This document shows positions 17,153 through 26,493 of a stretch of 64,000 nt of DNA, one piece after another (the stretch's first letter is position 1; each line of letters starts with the position of its first letter). Under the pieces are notes generated by a model. It saw only the letters and a program-made list of their open reading frames with translations. It had not been told where the DNA came from and did no database searches. The stretch is taken from NCBI RefSeq assembly GCF_034676705.1, contig NZ_JAUCBS010000013.1, positions 2,956,501-3,020,500 of the forward strand. The letters are read 5' to 3'. A program made the position numbers and the translations under genes. This DNA is from Gemmobacter sp. GTDB taxonomy: Bacteria; Pseudomonadota; Alphaproteobacteria; Rhodobacterales; Rhodobacteraceae.

Positions 17153-17944
17153 TCAGGCCGAATGCGCGCCGTCGGACAGTTCCCGCACCCGCGCCAGCAC
17201 CTCGGCCACCGGCCGCCCTTCGCCGATCAGCTTGACGATGGCCGATCCCACCACGCAGCCATCGGCAACCGAAGCAATGGTATGCGCGCCTTCGGGCGTG
17301 GTGATGCCAAAGCCCACGATCACCGGCAGATCGGTCGCCGCCTTGATCCGCGCCACCTCGGGGCCGACATCGCCGGCCTGCGCTGCCGCCGATCCGGTGA
17401 TCCCGGTGACCGAGACGTAATAGACAAAGCCGCTGGTGTTTTGCAGCACGGTGGGCAGGCGCTGGTCATCGGTGGTGGGCGTGGCCAGCCGGATGAAGTT
17501 CAGCCCGGCCGCCTGCGCCGGCAGGCACAGTTCGGCATCTTCCTCGGGCGGCAGATCCACCACGATCAGCCCGTCGATCCCGGCTTCGGCCGCCTCGGCC
17601 AGAAAACGGTCGACGCCCCGGGAATAGATCGGGTTGTAATAGCCCATCAGCACGATGGGCGTGGTGGCGTCGCCCTTGCGAAAGGCGCGCACCATGTCCA
17701 GCACCGCATCCATCGTCATGCCGGCATCCAGCGCGCGCTGGCCGGCCAGCTGGATGGTGGGGCCATCGGCCATCGGGTCGGTAAAGGGCATGCCCAGTTC
17801 GATCACATCGACCCCGGCCCCCGGCAGGCCCTGCATCACCTGCAACGAGGTCGCCACATCGGGATCCCCCCCCATGATATAGGCGACAAAGGCCTTGCGT
17901 CCCTGATTGCGCAGGCGGGCGAACGTCTGGTCGATACGGGTCAC
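17153..17944 (-). CDS. trpA: Tryptophan synthase alpha subunit
   Basis: Cleaves indole-3-glycerol phosphate to indole and glyceraldehyde-3-phosphate; the indole is channelled to TrpB. The 263-residue TIM barrel has the catalytic Glu in DVIELGMPFTDPMADGP (Glu and Asp both present), plus VSVTGITGSAA for the loop and VIVGFGITTPEGA for phosphate binding. The start is a GTG at 17944 (MTRIDQTF) with GGAGG about nine nucleotides upstream. trpB is not adjacent, so the alpha subunit gene stands alone or at the end of an operon outside this strand context. Confidence 0.95.
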   Translation of the reverse strand: MTRIDQTFARLRNQGRKAFVAYIMGGDPDVATSLQVMQGLPGAGVDVIELGMPFTDPMADGPTIQLAGQRALDAGMTMDAVLDMVRAFRKGDATTPIVLMGYYNPIYSRGVDRFLAEAAEAGIDGLIVVDLPPEEDAELCLPAQAAGLNFIRLATPTTDDQRLPTVLQNTSGFVYYVSVTGITGSAAAQAGDVGPEVARIKAATDLPVIVGFGITTPEGAHTIASVADGCVVGSAIVKLIGEGRPVAEVLARVRELSDGAHSA

Positions 17945-18007
17945 GGGTGTTGCCTCCAGTTTCGGCCCGTGATGCGGCAGGGCGTGGAAAAAGGCAAGCG
18001 GCGGCGC

Positions 18008-18493
18008 TTAGAAACCCTGATGCCAGCGCATCAGGACGGTCTGCATGCCCGCCCCGCTGTTGCCGGACGTGTGGACAACCGCCACCGACAGCGCCTGCCG
18101 CTGCCCGATGTCCCAGCCCATGGACAGATGCGACCGCACCTGCACCCCGCGGGCGATGCCGCGCGCGGCCATCCCGTCGCGGTAGGCCCCGGGCGCGACC
18201 CCGGCATCCAGAAACCAGCCGGCCTCCATGTCCCAGCGCACCGCCACGCCCATGCCAAAGAACGAATCGCCCAAGCGGTGAACATCGGCCACCATCATGG
18301 GCATGATCCGGCCCTGCCCCAGCTGCCCGACCACCGGCCCGCGCAGTTCCAGCGACACGACCATGCCGCCGTCGGAAGGATCGCCCCGATGAAAGGAATG
18401 GCCCGCGCCCACGATCACCTCGCCTGCCTGCGCATGGGGCGCGGGCAGCAGCAAGGCAGCAGCGGCAATGACGGCAAAGGCACGCAGAACCAT
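18008..18493 (-). CDS. PagL-like acyloxyacyl hydrolase (lipid A deacylase-like)
   Basis: A 161-residue protein with a Sec signal peptide (VLRAFAVIAAAALLLPAPHAQA, cleaved near residue 23) and alternating beta-strand sequence suited to a small outer-membrane barrel. The C-terminal VVHTSGNSGAGMQTVLMRW resembles the PagL His-Ser active-site region (HxSNxG type), and the protein ends in Phe, as outer-membrane barrels do. The family removes the 3-O acyl chain of lipid A. Assignment rests on that short motif and topology, so a different small porin-like barrel remains possible. Confidence 0.6.
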   Translation of the reverse strand: MVLRAFAVIAAAALLLPAPHAQAGEVIVGAGHSFHRGDPSDGGMVVSLELRGPVVGQLGQGRIMPMMVADVHRLGDSFFGMGVAVRWDMEAGWFLDAGVAPGAYRDGMAARGIARGVQVRSHLSMGWDIGQRQALSVAVVHTSGNSGAGMQTVLMRWHQGF

Positions 18494-18644
18494 GGCGGAT
18501 CACCCGGATTTGCACCCCGTCCTCCAAAGGTGGGGCGCGTTCGTGCCCATGTCCAGTGGCTGGCGCGCATCATTCTTGCCCGCCGCCGGAAAACATGTTG
18601 AGATCAACGCAATTCCGGCACGACCATAGATCAAGGAGGATGCC

Positions 18645-19067
18645 ATGAGCTTTGATCCCTACATCCATTTCCAGGGCAACTGCCGCGCGGCGATGACCGC
18701 CTATCAGGCGCTGTTCGGCGGCCGGCTGGAGCTGATGCCCTATTCCGCCGCCCCCGAATGGCCCGAAGGCACGCCCGAGGCGATGAAATCGTCGGATCTG
18801 GTGATGCATGGCACCCTGGCGCTGCCCGATGGGCGGATGCTGATGGCCTCGGACTTTCCGCCCGGCATGGGCGGCGATCCGCAGCAGGCGGTCAGCATCA
18901 GCCATACCGCGCCCAGCGTCGACCGGGCCAAGGCGGTTTTCGCATCGCTGCTGGAGGGCGGCGCCGTGATCATGGAATTTCAGCCGATCTTCTGGTCGGA
19001 CGGTTTCGGCATGGTCAAGGACCGTTTCGGCACCCACTGGATGATCTCGTCGCCCTGGCGCGGCTAG
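18645..19067 (+). CDS. VOC-superfamily (PhnB/3-demethylubiquinone-like) protein
   Basis: A 140-residue protein with the glyoxalase/bleomycin-resistance fold, of the PhnB-like group that begins with PYIHFQGNCRAAMTAYQALFGG. The middle holds VMHGTLALPDGRMLMASD and the end FGMVKDRFGTHWMIS. The metal and substrate are unknown, and many members have no known reaction. A perfect AAGGAGGA lies before the ATG. It is followed by ychF after 69 nt on the same strand. Confidence 0.87.
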   Translation: MSFDPYIHFQGNCRAAMTAYQALFGGRLELMPYSAAPEWPEGTPEAMKSSDLVMHGTLALPDGRMLMASDFPPGMGGDPQQAVSISHTAPSVDRAKAVFASLLEGGAVIMEFQPIFWSDGFGMVKDRFGTHWMISSPWRG

Positions 19068-19136
19068 GGCTTTGTCCGCTTGATCCTGCGGGGGGCTGCG
19101 CCTAAAAGCGGGCGGTCACAGGCACCGGAGGGTCGG

Positions 19137-20234
19137 ATGGGTTTCAAGATGGGTATTGTCGGGCTGCCGAACGTCGGCAAGTCCACGCTCTTCAACGCGC
19201 TGACCCGCACGGCGGCGGCGCAAGCGGCGAACTTCCCGTTCTGCACCATTGAACCGAACGTCGGCGAGGTGGCGGTGCCCGATGACCGGCTGGACAAGCT
19301 GGCGGCGATTGCCGGCAGCAAGCAGATCATCCCCACCCGGATGACCTTTGTCGACATTGCGGGCCTGGTGCGCGGCGCCTCCAAGGGCGAAGGGCTGGGC
19401 AACCAGTTCCTGGCCAACATCCGCGAATGCGACGCCATCGCCCATGTGCTGCGCTGCTTCGAGGATGGCGACATCACCCATGTCGAAGGCCGGATCGACC
19501 CGGTCGCCGATGCCGAGACCATCGAGACGGAACTGATGCTGGCCGATCTCGAATCCATCGAACGCCGCCGCGCCAACCTGGCCCGCAAGCTCAAGGGCAA
19601 CGACAAGGAGGCCGCCGACCAGGACCGCCTGCTGGCGCTGGCCCAGAAGGCGCTGGAAGACGGCAAGCCCGCCCGCACCGTGGCCGTGTCGGACGATGAC
19701 CTGCGGCAATGGCGGCTGCTGCAACTGCTGACCTCGAAGCCGGTGCTGTATGTCTGCAACGTCGAGGAATCGAAGGCCGCCGATGGCAACAGCCAGTCCG
19801 CCCGCGTGGCCGAAATGGCGGCGCAACAGGGCGCGGCCAGCGTCGTGATCTCGGCCAAGATCGAGGAAGAGATCAGCCAGCTGCCCGCCGACGAAGCCGC
19901 CATGTTCCTGGAGGAAATGGGCCTGCACGAGGCCGGCCTCGACCGGCTGATCCGCGCGGGCTATGCCCTGCTGGGCTTGCAGACCTATTTCACCGTCGGC
20001 CCCAAGGAGGCCCGCGCCTGGACGATCACCCGCGGCACGCTGGCCCCGCAGGCCGCCGGCGTGATCCATGGCGATTTCGAAAAGGGCTTCGTCCGCGCCG
20101 AAACCGTGGCCTATGCCGACTACATCGCCGGCAAGGGCGAGGCAGGCGCCAAGGAGGCCGGCAAGTTCCGCGTGGAAGGCAAGACCTACGAGGTGCAGGA
20201 CGGCGACGTGCTGCACTTCCTGTTCAACGGCTGA
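19137..20234 (+). CDS. ychF: Redox-regulated ribosome-binding ATPase YchF
   Basis: An Obg-family P-loop protein of 365 residues that hydrolyses ATP, binds ribosomes and takes part in stress responses. G1 is GLPNVGKSTLFNALT near the start. The switch region is followed by DIAGLVRGASKGEGLGNQFL (G3). In the G4 position it reads NVEE rather than NKxD, the hallmark that gives YchF ATP specificity. The C-terminal TGS-like domain ends TYEVQDGDVLHFLFN. The start at 19137 has GGAGGG upstream. Confidence 0.95.
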   Translation: MGFKMGIVGLPNVGKSTLFNALTRTAAAQAANFPFCTIEPNVGEVAVPDDRLDKLAAIAGSKQIIPTRMTFVDIAGLVRGASKGEGLGNQFLANIRECDAIAHVLRCFEDGDITHVEGRIDPVADAETIETELMLADLESIERRRANLARKLKGNDKEAADQDRLLALAQKALEDGKPARTVAVSDDDLRQWRLLQLLTSKPVLYVCNVEESKAADGNSQSARVAEMAAQQGAASVVISAKIEEEISQLPADEAAMFLEEMGLHEAGLDRLIRAGYALLGLQTYFTVGPKEARAWTITRGTLAPQAAGVIHGDFEKGFVRAETVAYADYIAGKGEAGAKEAGKFRVEGKTYEVQDGDVLHFLFNG

Positions 20235-20241
20235 GCGGGGG

Positions 20242-20355
20242 GCCGCTCCCGCGGGTCACCCCCGCGCAGGCGCAGGGGTTCCCCTTGGGCCAGGCGCCGC
20301 GCGTGCCGCGCGGCGGGCCTCCGGCGGGGGTATTTGGGGCAAGATGATGGGGCGC
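20242..20355. repeat. 114-bp repeat containing box/hairpin copy e
   Basis: A 114-base segment that recurs, inverted, at 33027-33140 with about five mismatches (about 96% identity). It contains an 8-bp hairpin GCCGCGCG/CGCGCGGC and the box GGGTATTTGGGGCAAGATGA near its right end. It separates the convergent ychF and urtE genes. Confidence 0.85.
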
Positions 20356-20359
20356 CCGG

Positions 20360-21055
20360 TCAGACCGAAACAGTGGCGCGCAGGGTTTCCCTGGCCAGAT
20401 CCTGCTTTGTCCCCTCCAGCGCCACGGCGCCGCGCTTGAGGACATAGAAGCGGTCGGCAAGGCCATAGGCGAAGTCGAAATACTGTTCGACCAGGATGAT
20501 CGCCATGCCGCCCTTGCGCTTGAGATAGTCGATCACCCGGCCGATCTGCTGGATGATGTTGGGCTGGATGCCTTCGGTCGGTTCGTCCATCAGCAGGACG
20601 CGGGGCTTCATGATCATGGCGCGGGCGATGGCCAGCTGCTGTTGCTGGCCACCCGACAGATCGCCGCCCCGGCGGTGCAGGAAATCCTTGAGGATCGGGA
20701 ACAGCTCGAAGATTTCGTCGGGAATGCGGTGTTCGGACCTGGGCAGCAGCGCATAGGCGGTTTCCATGTTTTCCCGCACGCTCAGCAGGGGAAAGATCAT
20801 CCGCCCCTGCGGCACCACGGCCAGCCCCTGGCGCGCCATGTCCTGCGGGCGCAGGATGGGCAGGTCGCGGCCCTCCATGATCACCTTGCCGCCGGACCGC
20901 GGATGGGTGCCCGCCAGCGCCTTGAGCAGCGAGGTCTTGCCCACCCCGTTGGTGCCCATGACGCAGGTCACCTCGCCGGCCTTCGCCTTCATGCTGATGC
21001 CGTGGAGGATCTGGCTGCCGCCATAGTGCAGGGTCAGGTTTTCCGTGCGGATCAT
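20360..21055 (-). CDS. urtE: Urea ABC transporter ATP-binding protein UrtE
   Basis: Second ATPase of a high-affinity urea importer of the branched-chain amino acid (HAAT) type. The 231-residue protein has Walker A GTNGVGKTS, signature LSGGQQQQLAIARAM and Walker B RVLLMDEPTEGIQPNI; the last segment is typical of UrtE. It begins 4 nt after urtD, the final gene of the urtABCDE run on the minus strand. A plain LivF-type ATPase is the alternative, but the order A-B-C-D-E and the UrtA and UrtB features favour urea. Confidence 0.92.
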   Translation of the reverse strand: MIRTENLTLHYGGSQILHGISMKAKAGEVTCVMGTNGVGKTSLLKALAGTHPRSGGKVIMEGRDLPILRPQDMARQGLAVVPQGRMIFPLLSVRENMETAYALLPRSEHRIPDEIFELFPILKDFLHRRGGDLSGGQQQQLAIARAMIMKPRVLLMDEPTEGIQPNIIQQIGRVIDYLKRKGGMAIILVEQYFDFAYGLADRFYVLKRGAVALEGTKQDLARETLRATVSV

Positions 21056-21059
21056 GGTC

Positions 21060-21800
21060 CTAGCGCCCCAGATAGACTTCGATGACTTGCGGATTGGAAG
21101 TGACGTGATCCAGGCTGCCTTCGGCCAGAACGGATCCTTCGTGCAGCACGGTGACGCGGCAGTTCAGGCGGCGGACGAAATCCATGTCATGTTCCACCAC
21201 CACCACGGCGCGGGTTTTCGCCAGATCGACCAGCAGCCGCGTGGTATGTTCGCGTTCGGCCAGTGTCATGCCGGCAGCCGGTTCATCGACCAGCAGCAGC
21301 CGGGGTTCCTGCGCCAGCAGCATGCCGATTTCCAGCCACTGCTTTTGCCCGTGCGACAACTCGCCCGATTTGCGGTGCAGCTCGTCAGCCAATCCCACCT
21401 CGGCCGCCAGGGCCTGCACGCGGTCCATGTCGAAGGGTTTCGCGCGCCAGCCCAGCACGGCAAAGGGCGAACGCGGCGCCTTCAGCGCCATGATCAGGTT
21501 TTCGGTGACGGTCTGATCCTCGAACACGGTGGGGCGCTGGAACTTGCGGCCGATGCCGATGCGGGCGATCTGCGCCTCGGACAGCCGCAGCAGGGATTGC
21601 GCCATTTCGCCCCAGACCACCTTCCCCTCATCCGGGCGGGTCTTGCCGGTGACGATGTCCATGAAGGTGGTCTTGCCGGCACCGTTCGGGCCGATGATCG
21701 CCCGCAGTTCCGCCGGGCCGATGGCAAAGGACAGGTTGTTGATGGCGCGAAAGCCGTCGAAGGTGACGGACACGCCGGAAACCTCGAGCAGGGTGTTCAT
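21060..21800 (-). CDS. urtD: Urea ABC transporter ATP-binding protein UrtD
   Basis: First ATPase of the urea importer, 246 residues, LivG-like. Walker A is GPNGAGKTTFMDIVTG. The signature region is the UrtD-type variant LSHGQKQWLEIGMLLAQEP rather than the standard LSGGQ. Walker B is LLLVDEPAAGMT. The ATG at 21800 overlaps the urtC stop (ATGA), so the two are translationally coupled. Confidence 0.92.
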   Translation of the reverse strand: MNTLLEVSGVSVTFDGFRAINNLSFAIGPAELRAIIGPNGAGKTTFMDIVTGKTRPDEGKVVWGEMAQSLLRLSEAQIARIGIGRKFQRPTVFEDQTVTENLIMALKAPRSPFAVLGWRAKPFDMDRVQALAAEVGLADELHRKSGELSHGQKQWLEIGMLLAQEPRLLLVDEPAAGMTLAEREHTTRLLVDLAKTRAVVVVEHDMDFVRRLNCRVTVLHEGSVLAEGSLDHVTSNPQVIEVYLGR

Positions 21801-23029
21801 TCCACCGCCTCCTTTTCGCGCAATGACCCATCATCGGGGCCAAGCGGCGCACCATGGCGGCGGGGAAAGCGCAGGCCCTGCACCGCGTCGATCAGCCCGC
21901 CGATGCCCTTGGGCGCGAACAGGGTGACGAGGACGAAGGACAGGCCCAGCAGGATCAGCCACCAGTCGACCCAGTTGATGGTATAGACGCCAAGGTTGAT
22001 CGAGGGCGCCCGCCCGCCGGTGAACCACGATGACAAAAGCGAGACGAAGGCCGCCCCGATCACCGCACCGTAAAGCCGCCCGCGCCCGCCGATCGCCACC
22101 CAGACCGCCAGATAGATGCTGGCGATGGGCGCCAGTTCGGCCGGGTTGATGATACCGGCCTGCGGATAGTAGAGCGCCCCGGCAATGGCGGCGACCACGG
22201 CCGTCAGGGTGAAGATGAACAGCTTGTACCCCTCGACCGAATAGCCAAGGAAGCGGACGCGCTGTTCATCGTCGCGGATCGCCCGGATGACCGAGCCGAA
22301 CTTGCCCGAGACCACCCAGGCCAGCCCCGCATAGACCAGCGCCAGCGCCGCGGCCGAGGCCCAGAAGAACCAGACCGACAGCTGCGCCTGCCCGGCATCG
22401 GCCAGGCCGGGGATGTTCTGCAACCCCGACAGCCCGTTGTTGCCGCGCAGGCCGCTGTCGTTCTGGAACAGATACAGCGCGGCGGCCAGCGTCATGGCCT
22501 GGGTCAGGATCGAAAGATAGACCCCGGTCACCCGGCTGCGGAAGGCAAGCCAGCCGAAGACCAGCGCCAGCCCCCCCGGCACCAGCACCACCAGCGCCAG
22601 TTGCAGCGGCAGCGAATGGGCGAAAATCCACACCGGCGGCAGTTCGGATGCGCCGACCACGCCGAAGATCTGGGTGGCGATGCCGTTCCTGATTTCCTCG
22701 GCCGTAGCGGGCAGCGCCTCGTTCGCCATGGCGGCGATGACGATTTCCTCGGTCCGGGCATACATCAGCCACATGCCGATCATGTAGCCGCCAAGCGCGA
22801 AGAACGCCATGTGGCCCAGCGACAGGATGCCGGCATGGCCCCAGACCAGATCCATGGCCAGTGCCACAAGGCACAGGCACAACGTCTTGCCCAGGGTCTT
22901 GACGAAGGAGGTAGAGACCAGCGCGGTGCCATAGGCCTCGGACATCAGGGTGATGCCAAGGGTGAAGATCGCAAGGGCCAGCAGGAACCACAGGACCGAC
23001 GGGTTGCGGGCAAGGAAGCTGCGGGTCAT
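21797..23029 (-). CDS. urtC: Urea ABC transporter permease UrtC
   Basis: Inner-membrane permease of the urea importer, 410 residues, LivM-like with eight to ten hydrophobic segments. The conserved LCLVALAMDLVWGHAGILSLGH and FFALGGYMIGMW lie in the N-terminal half. The cytoplasmic loop FLGYSVEGYKLFIF precedes the segment AIAGALYYPQAGIINPAE. It contains a periplasmic insertion between residues about 95 and 140 (ARTEEIVIAAMANEALPATAEEI). It is separated from urtB by 178 bp carrying one copy of the dispersed repeat. Confidence 0.92.
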   Translation of the reverse strand: MTRSFLARNPSVLWFLLALAIFTLGITLMSEAYGTALVSTSFVKTLGKTLCLCLVALAMDLVWGHAGILSLGHMAFFALGGYMIGMWLMYARTEEIVIAAMANEALPATAEEIRNGIATQIFGVVGASELPPVWIFAHSLPLQLALVVLVPGGLALVFGWLAFRSRVTGVYLSILTQAMTLAAALYLFQNDSGLRGNNGLSGLQNIPGLADAGQAQLSVWFFWASAAALALVYAGLAWVVSGKFGSVIRAIRDDEQRVRFLGYSVEGYKLFIFTLTAVVAAIAGALYYPQAGIINPAELAPIASIYLAVWVAIGGRGRLYGAVIGAAFVSLLSSWFTGGRAPSINLGVYTINWVDWWLILLGLSFVLVTLFAPKGIGGLIDAVQGLRFPRRHGAPLGPDDGSLREKEAVE

Positions 23030-23052
23030 GCGCGGTCTCCGGCGGCAAGCGC

Positions 23053-23098
23053 GGGGGGCCGGCCCCCCGCCGCCCCCGGGATATTTGTGGACAGATGA
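23053..23098. repeat. Box/hairpin repeat, copy f
   Basis: The palindrome GGGGGGCCGGCCCCCC (23053-23068) is followed by the box GGGATATTTGTGGACAGATGA (23078-23098). It lies within the urt operon between urtB and urtC, where a hairpin could stabilise or attenuate the message. The last 21 nt match copy k at 45113-45133. Confidence 0.75.
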
Positions 23099-23207
23099 AA
23101 GGGGGCGGGCAGAGCTGTGGGTCGCGATGCGGCGCGGTCGTGTGTCATGGGGGCGACGCGTTGGGGCGGCGGATGCGGGACAGGGGGCAGGACGGCGGTG
23201 CGCATGG

Positions 23208-25154
23208 TCAATCCCCCGCGGCCCGGCCCCTGAGCGCGATGATGCCGCGCGGCCGGAACTGGATGAACAGGATGATGAACAGGATCATCCAGGTTTGCGC
23301 GGCCAGGGTGTTCGAGGGGTTCAGCCATTCGATCCCCTTTTGCAGGGTGCCGATCATGGCCGCCCCCGCAAGCGCCCCCCAGATGTTGCCGACGCCGCCC
23401 ACGACCACGGTCATGAAGCTTTGCACGATGTAGTCGGAGCCGAGTTCCGACGTGACCTTGGCGAACAGCCCGATGGCGACGCCCGCGATGCCGGCGATGC
23501 CGGAGCCAAGGCCGAAGGTCAGCATGTTGATCCGGTCGGGGTTGATGCCCATGCTGGCGGCCATGCCGGGGTTCTGGGTGACGGCCCGCACCTCCAGCCC
23601 CAGGCGGGTGCGTTTCATCAGCCACAGGAAGACGCACAGGAACGCCAGCGCCAGCACGAAAATGGCGATGCGGATGTAGCTGATGCCGACGATGTCATTG
23701 AACACCAGCGCCCCATCCAGCCAGGACGGCGCGGTCAGCGGCCGGGCCTGGGTGCCGAAGATGTTCTTGGCCAGCTGTTGCAGCGCGATGGAGATGCCGA
23801 AGGTCGCCAGCAGGGTTTCCAGCGGGCGCTTGGAAAGGTGGCGGATGACCAGCCGTTCCATGGCCACCCCGGCCGCGAAGGTGACGGCAAAGGCCAGCGG
23901 CAGCGCGACAAGGATCGACAGCGTGTAGTTGGTGATGAACAGCTGCACCACATAGCCGGTATAGGCGCCCAGCATGATGAATTCGCCATGCGCCATGTTG
24001 ATCACCCGCATCACGCCAAAGGTGATGGCAAGGCCGATGGCGGCGAGGAAATAGATCGAGGCGAGCGACAGCGCATCCAGCGCCAGGTCGGCGGCCTGCA
24101 TGGCGGCCAGCCTGGTCTCGATCCCGTCCAGCACGGCCTTGGCGGCGGTGGTGACGGCGGCATCGGGTTCGGCATAGACGGCGTGAAATCGGTGGGCGGC
24201 GATGGCGGCCTTGACCTCGGCATCGGTGGCGGCGGGGGGCACGCGACCGGCGGTTTCCAGCGCGGTATAGGCGCGGTCGCGCGCCTCGGGCGTGTTCAGG
24301 GCCGCCACCGGGGTGCCGGCGACGGCGCCGTCCTGGATATTGGCGATCAGCGCTGCCTTCAGATCGGCGCGCGACAGGCGGGCGGGGGCAAGGCCGACGC
24401 TGACCAGCAGGGCATAGGCCTCGTCCTCGGACAGGTCGGTGCCGGGGCGCAGATCGCGGGCCAGGTTGGCGCCGGCGGGGGCCGGGCCGGTGGTGGCAAT
24501 CCGGGTGGTGGCCAACAGCGGGTTCAGCGCCCCGCGCAGATCCAGCCCCAGATCGCCGGCAAAACTTTCGATGGCAGCGACACGCGCCGCGCTGTCGGGA
24601 TCAAACCGCAGGGTCAGCAGGCGTTCAATCCGCTGTTTCTGTGCCCGGATCGCCGGATCGGCCTCGCCACTGATCGAGGCGCGCAGCGGGGCCAGATGAT
24701 CGGGCGAGGCATCGCGGGCGATGGCGGTCAGCGCTGCCAGGCGCGTGCTGCGGTTGGGATCGGACAGCCGGAACTGCACCAGCGCCGCAGCGATCAGCCC
24801 GCGCACCCCGGCATTGGGGCGCAGTTCGGTGATGTCGGCCCTTGCGGCTTGGCCCGCCCCGGCGCCATCCGGGGTCTTCAGCGCATAGCCGGTGGCGGTG
24901 GCGGTGATCAGGAAAAAGGCCCCGTCGGATTTGCGGATGCCCAGGCCCTTGTCGGCCCAGGCCGACAGGATCACGGCGGCCTGCGGATCGCCGCTGGCGG
25001 CCAGTGCCGCGATGACCGGCCCGATGGTCTGGCGCGAGGATTTTTCGACCAGCTCGCGGTTGCCGGACAGGATGTCGGCGGCGGTCTGGGCCTGCGCCGC
25101 GATGGGCAGCAGCAGAAACAGGGCAGCGACGATGGCGGCGGCAAAGGCGCGCAT
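23208..25154 (-). CDS. urtB: Urea ABC transporter permease UrtB
   Basis: The 648-residue permease has the composite structure typical of UrtB: a signal peptide (AFAAAIVAALFLLLPIAAQA), an extracytoplasmic helical-repeat domain of about 330 residues, then a LivH-like membrane domain from about residue 350. In that domain LAITFGVMRVINMAHGEFIMLGAYTGYVVQ and GVAMERLVIRHL are clear. The ATG at 25154 is used; the frame stays open upstream into urtA sequence but without coding sense. The N-terminal domain carries many Ala/Asp-rich helices like TPR/HEAT-type repeats; its job is not known. Confidence 0.92.
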   Translation of the reverse strand: MRAFAAAIVAALFLLLPIAAQAQTAADILSGNRELVEKSSRQTIGPVIAALAASGDPQAAVILSAWADKGLGIRKSDGAFFLITATATGYALKTPDGAGAGQAARADITELRPNAGVRGLIAAALVQFRLSDPNRSTRLAALTAIARDASPDHLAPLRASISGEADPAIRAQKQRIERLLTLRFDPDSAARVAAIESFAGDLGLDLRGALNPLLATTRIATTGPAPAGANLARDLRPGTDLSEDEAYALLVSVGLAPARLSRADLKAALIANIQDGAVAGTPVAALNTPEARDRAYTALETAGRVPPAATDAEVKAAIAAHRFHAVYAEPDAAVTTAAKAVLDGIETRLAAMQAADLALDALSLASIYFLAAIGLAITFGVMRVINMAHGEFIMLGAYTGYVVQLFITNYTLSILVALPLAFAVTFAAGVAMERLVIRHLSKRPLETLLATFGISIALQQLAKNIFGTQARPLTAPSWLDGALVFNDIVGISYIRIAIFVLALAFLCVFLWLMKRTRLGLEVRAVTQNPGMAASMGINPDRINMLTFGLGSGIAGIAGVAIGLFAKVTSELGSDYIVQSFMTVVVGGVGNIWGALAGAAMIGTLQKGIEWLNPSNTLAAQTWMILFIILFIQFRPRGIIALRGRAAGD

Positions 25155-25218
25155 GGGCAGATCCCGGACTTGGAACTGGGGAAGGCAGAGGGGGGATGGC
25201 CCCCTCTGCCGCTGGGGA

Positions 25219-26493
25219 TCAGTAGTTCGACTTGATCTGCACGCAGGTCTTGGTCGTGGTGTTGTACATCCCGCAATCCAGCGCAGCCCAGTCGGATTCC
25301 AGCACGGCCGATTCCGGCAGGAAATCGGTCCAGGCATCGCCGGGGACGGGTTCGGTCTGGCTGATGATGTCGAACTGGCCATCGGCGCGGATTTCGCCGA
25401 TCAGCACCGGCTTGGTCAGGTGGTGGTTCGGCAGCATCTTGGCGACACCGCCGGTCAGGTTCGGCACCTCGATACCATACATCGCCTTGCGGACCGGATC
25501 GACATCGGTGGTGCCCGCCGCCTCGACCGCCTTGACCCACATGTTGAAGCCGATGACATGGGCCTCCATCGGGTCGTTGGTCACACGCTTTTCACCGGCG
25601 AAGGCTTTCCACTTCTTGATGAATTCGGCGTTGGCGTCACCCTCGGCGGTCTGGAAGTAGTTCCAGGCGGCCAGGTGGCCCACCAGGTTCGCGGTATCCA
25701 GGCCCGACAGTTCCTCTTCGCCGACCGAAAAGGCGACGACCGGGATATCATCGGCCGAGATGCCGGCCGCGGCCAGTTCCTTGTAGAACCCGATGTTGGC
25801 ATCGCCGTTGATGGTGGAAATCACGCCGACCTTCTTGCCATCGGCGCCCAGTGCCTTGACGTCGGCCACGATCTTGGACCAGTCGCTGTGGCCAAAGGGG
25901 GTGTAGTTGACGAAGATGTCCGATTTCGGAATGCCCTTGCCGATCAGATAGGCTTCCAGAATGTTGTTCGTGGTGCGCGGATAGACGTAGTCGGTGCCCA
26001 GCAGGGCGAATTTCTGCACGCCAAGTTCTTCGAGGAAGTAATCCGTTGCCGGGATCGCCTGCTGGTTCGGGGCGGCGCCGGTGTAGAACACGTTCTTGGA
26101 GGATTCCTCGCCCTCATACTGCACCGGGTAGAACAGCAGGCCGTTCAGTTCCTCGATCACCGGCAGCACGGATTTGCGGCTGACGCTCGTCCAGCAGCCG
26201 AACATCACGTCGACATTCGAGACGGTCAGCAGTTCGCGCGCCTTTTCGGCGAACAGCGGCCAGTCCGATGCCGGGTCGACCACCACCGCTTCCAGTTTCT
26301 TGCCCAGCAGGCCGCCCTTGGCGTTCTGTTCGGCGATCAGCATCAGCATGGTGTCTTTCAGCGTGGTCTCGGAAATCGCCATGGTGCCGGACAGCGAATG
26401 CAGGACACCCACCTTGATGGTGTCCTGTGCCATGGCCGCACCGGCGGTCAGCGCCAGCGCGCCAGCCAGCCAGACGCTTTTCAGATTGCTCAT
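25219..26493 (-). CDS. urtA: Urea ABC transporter substrate-binding protein UrtA
   Basis: Periplasmic urea receptor, 424 residues. Signal peptide LKSVWLAGALALTAGAAMA is cleaved near residue 22 before QDTIKVGVLHSLSGTMAISE. VDPASDWPLFAEKARELL and FGCWTSVSRKSVLPVIEELN are very close to known UrtA/FmdD-type proteins, and the C-terminus NTTTKTCVQIKSNY fits them too. The ATG at 26493 has GGGGGA at good spacing. It is the first and probably most strongly expressed gene of the urt operon; such operons are usually nitrogen-controlled through NtrC. No urease genes are in the window. Confidence 0.94.
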   Translation of the reverse strand: MSNLKSVWLAGALALTAGAAMAQDTIKVGVLHSLSGTMAISETTLKDTMLMLIAEQNAKGGLLGKKLEAVVVDPASDWPLFAEKARELLTVSNVDVMFGCWTSVSRKSVLPVIEELNGLLFYPVQYEGEESSKNVFYTGAAPNQQAIPATDYFLEELGVQKFALLGTDYVYPRTTNNILEAYLIGKGIPKSDIFVNYTPFGHSDWSKIVADVKALGADGKKVGVISTINGDANIGFYKELAAAGISADDIPVVAFSVGEEELSGLDTANLVGHLAAWNYFQTAEGDANAEFIKKWKAFAGEKRVTNDPMEAHVIGFNMWVKAVEAAGTTDVDPVRKAMYGIEVPNLTGGVAKMLPNHHLTKPVLIGEIRADGQFDIISQTEPVPGDAWTDFLPESAVLESDWAALDCGMYNTTTKTCVQIKSNY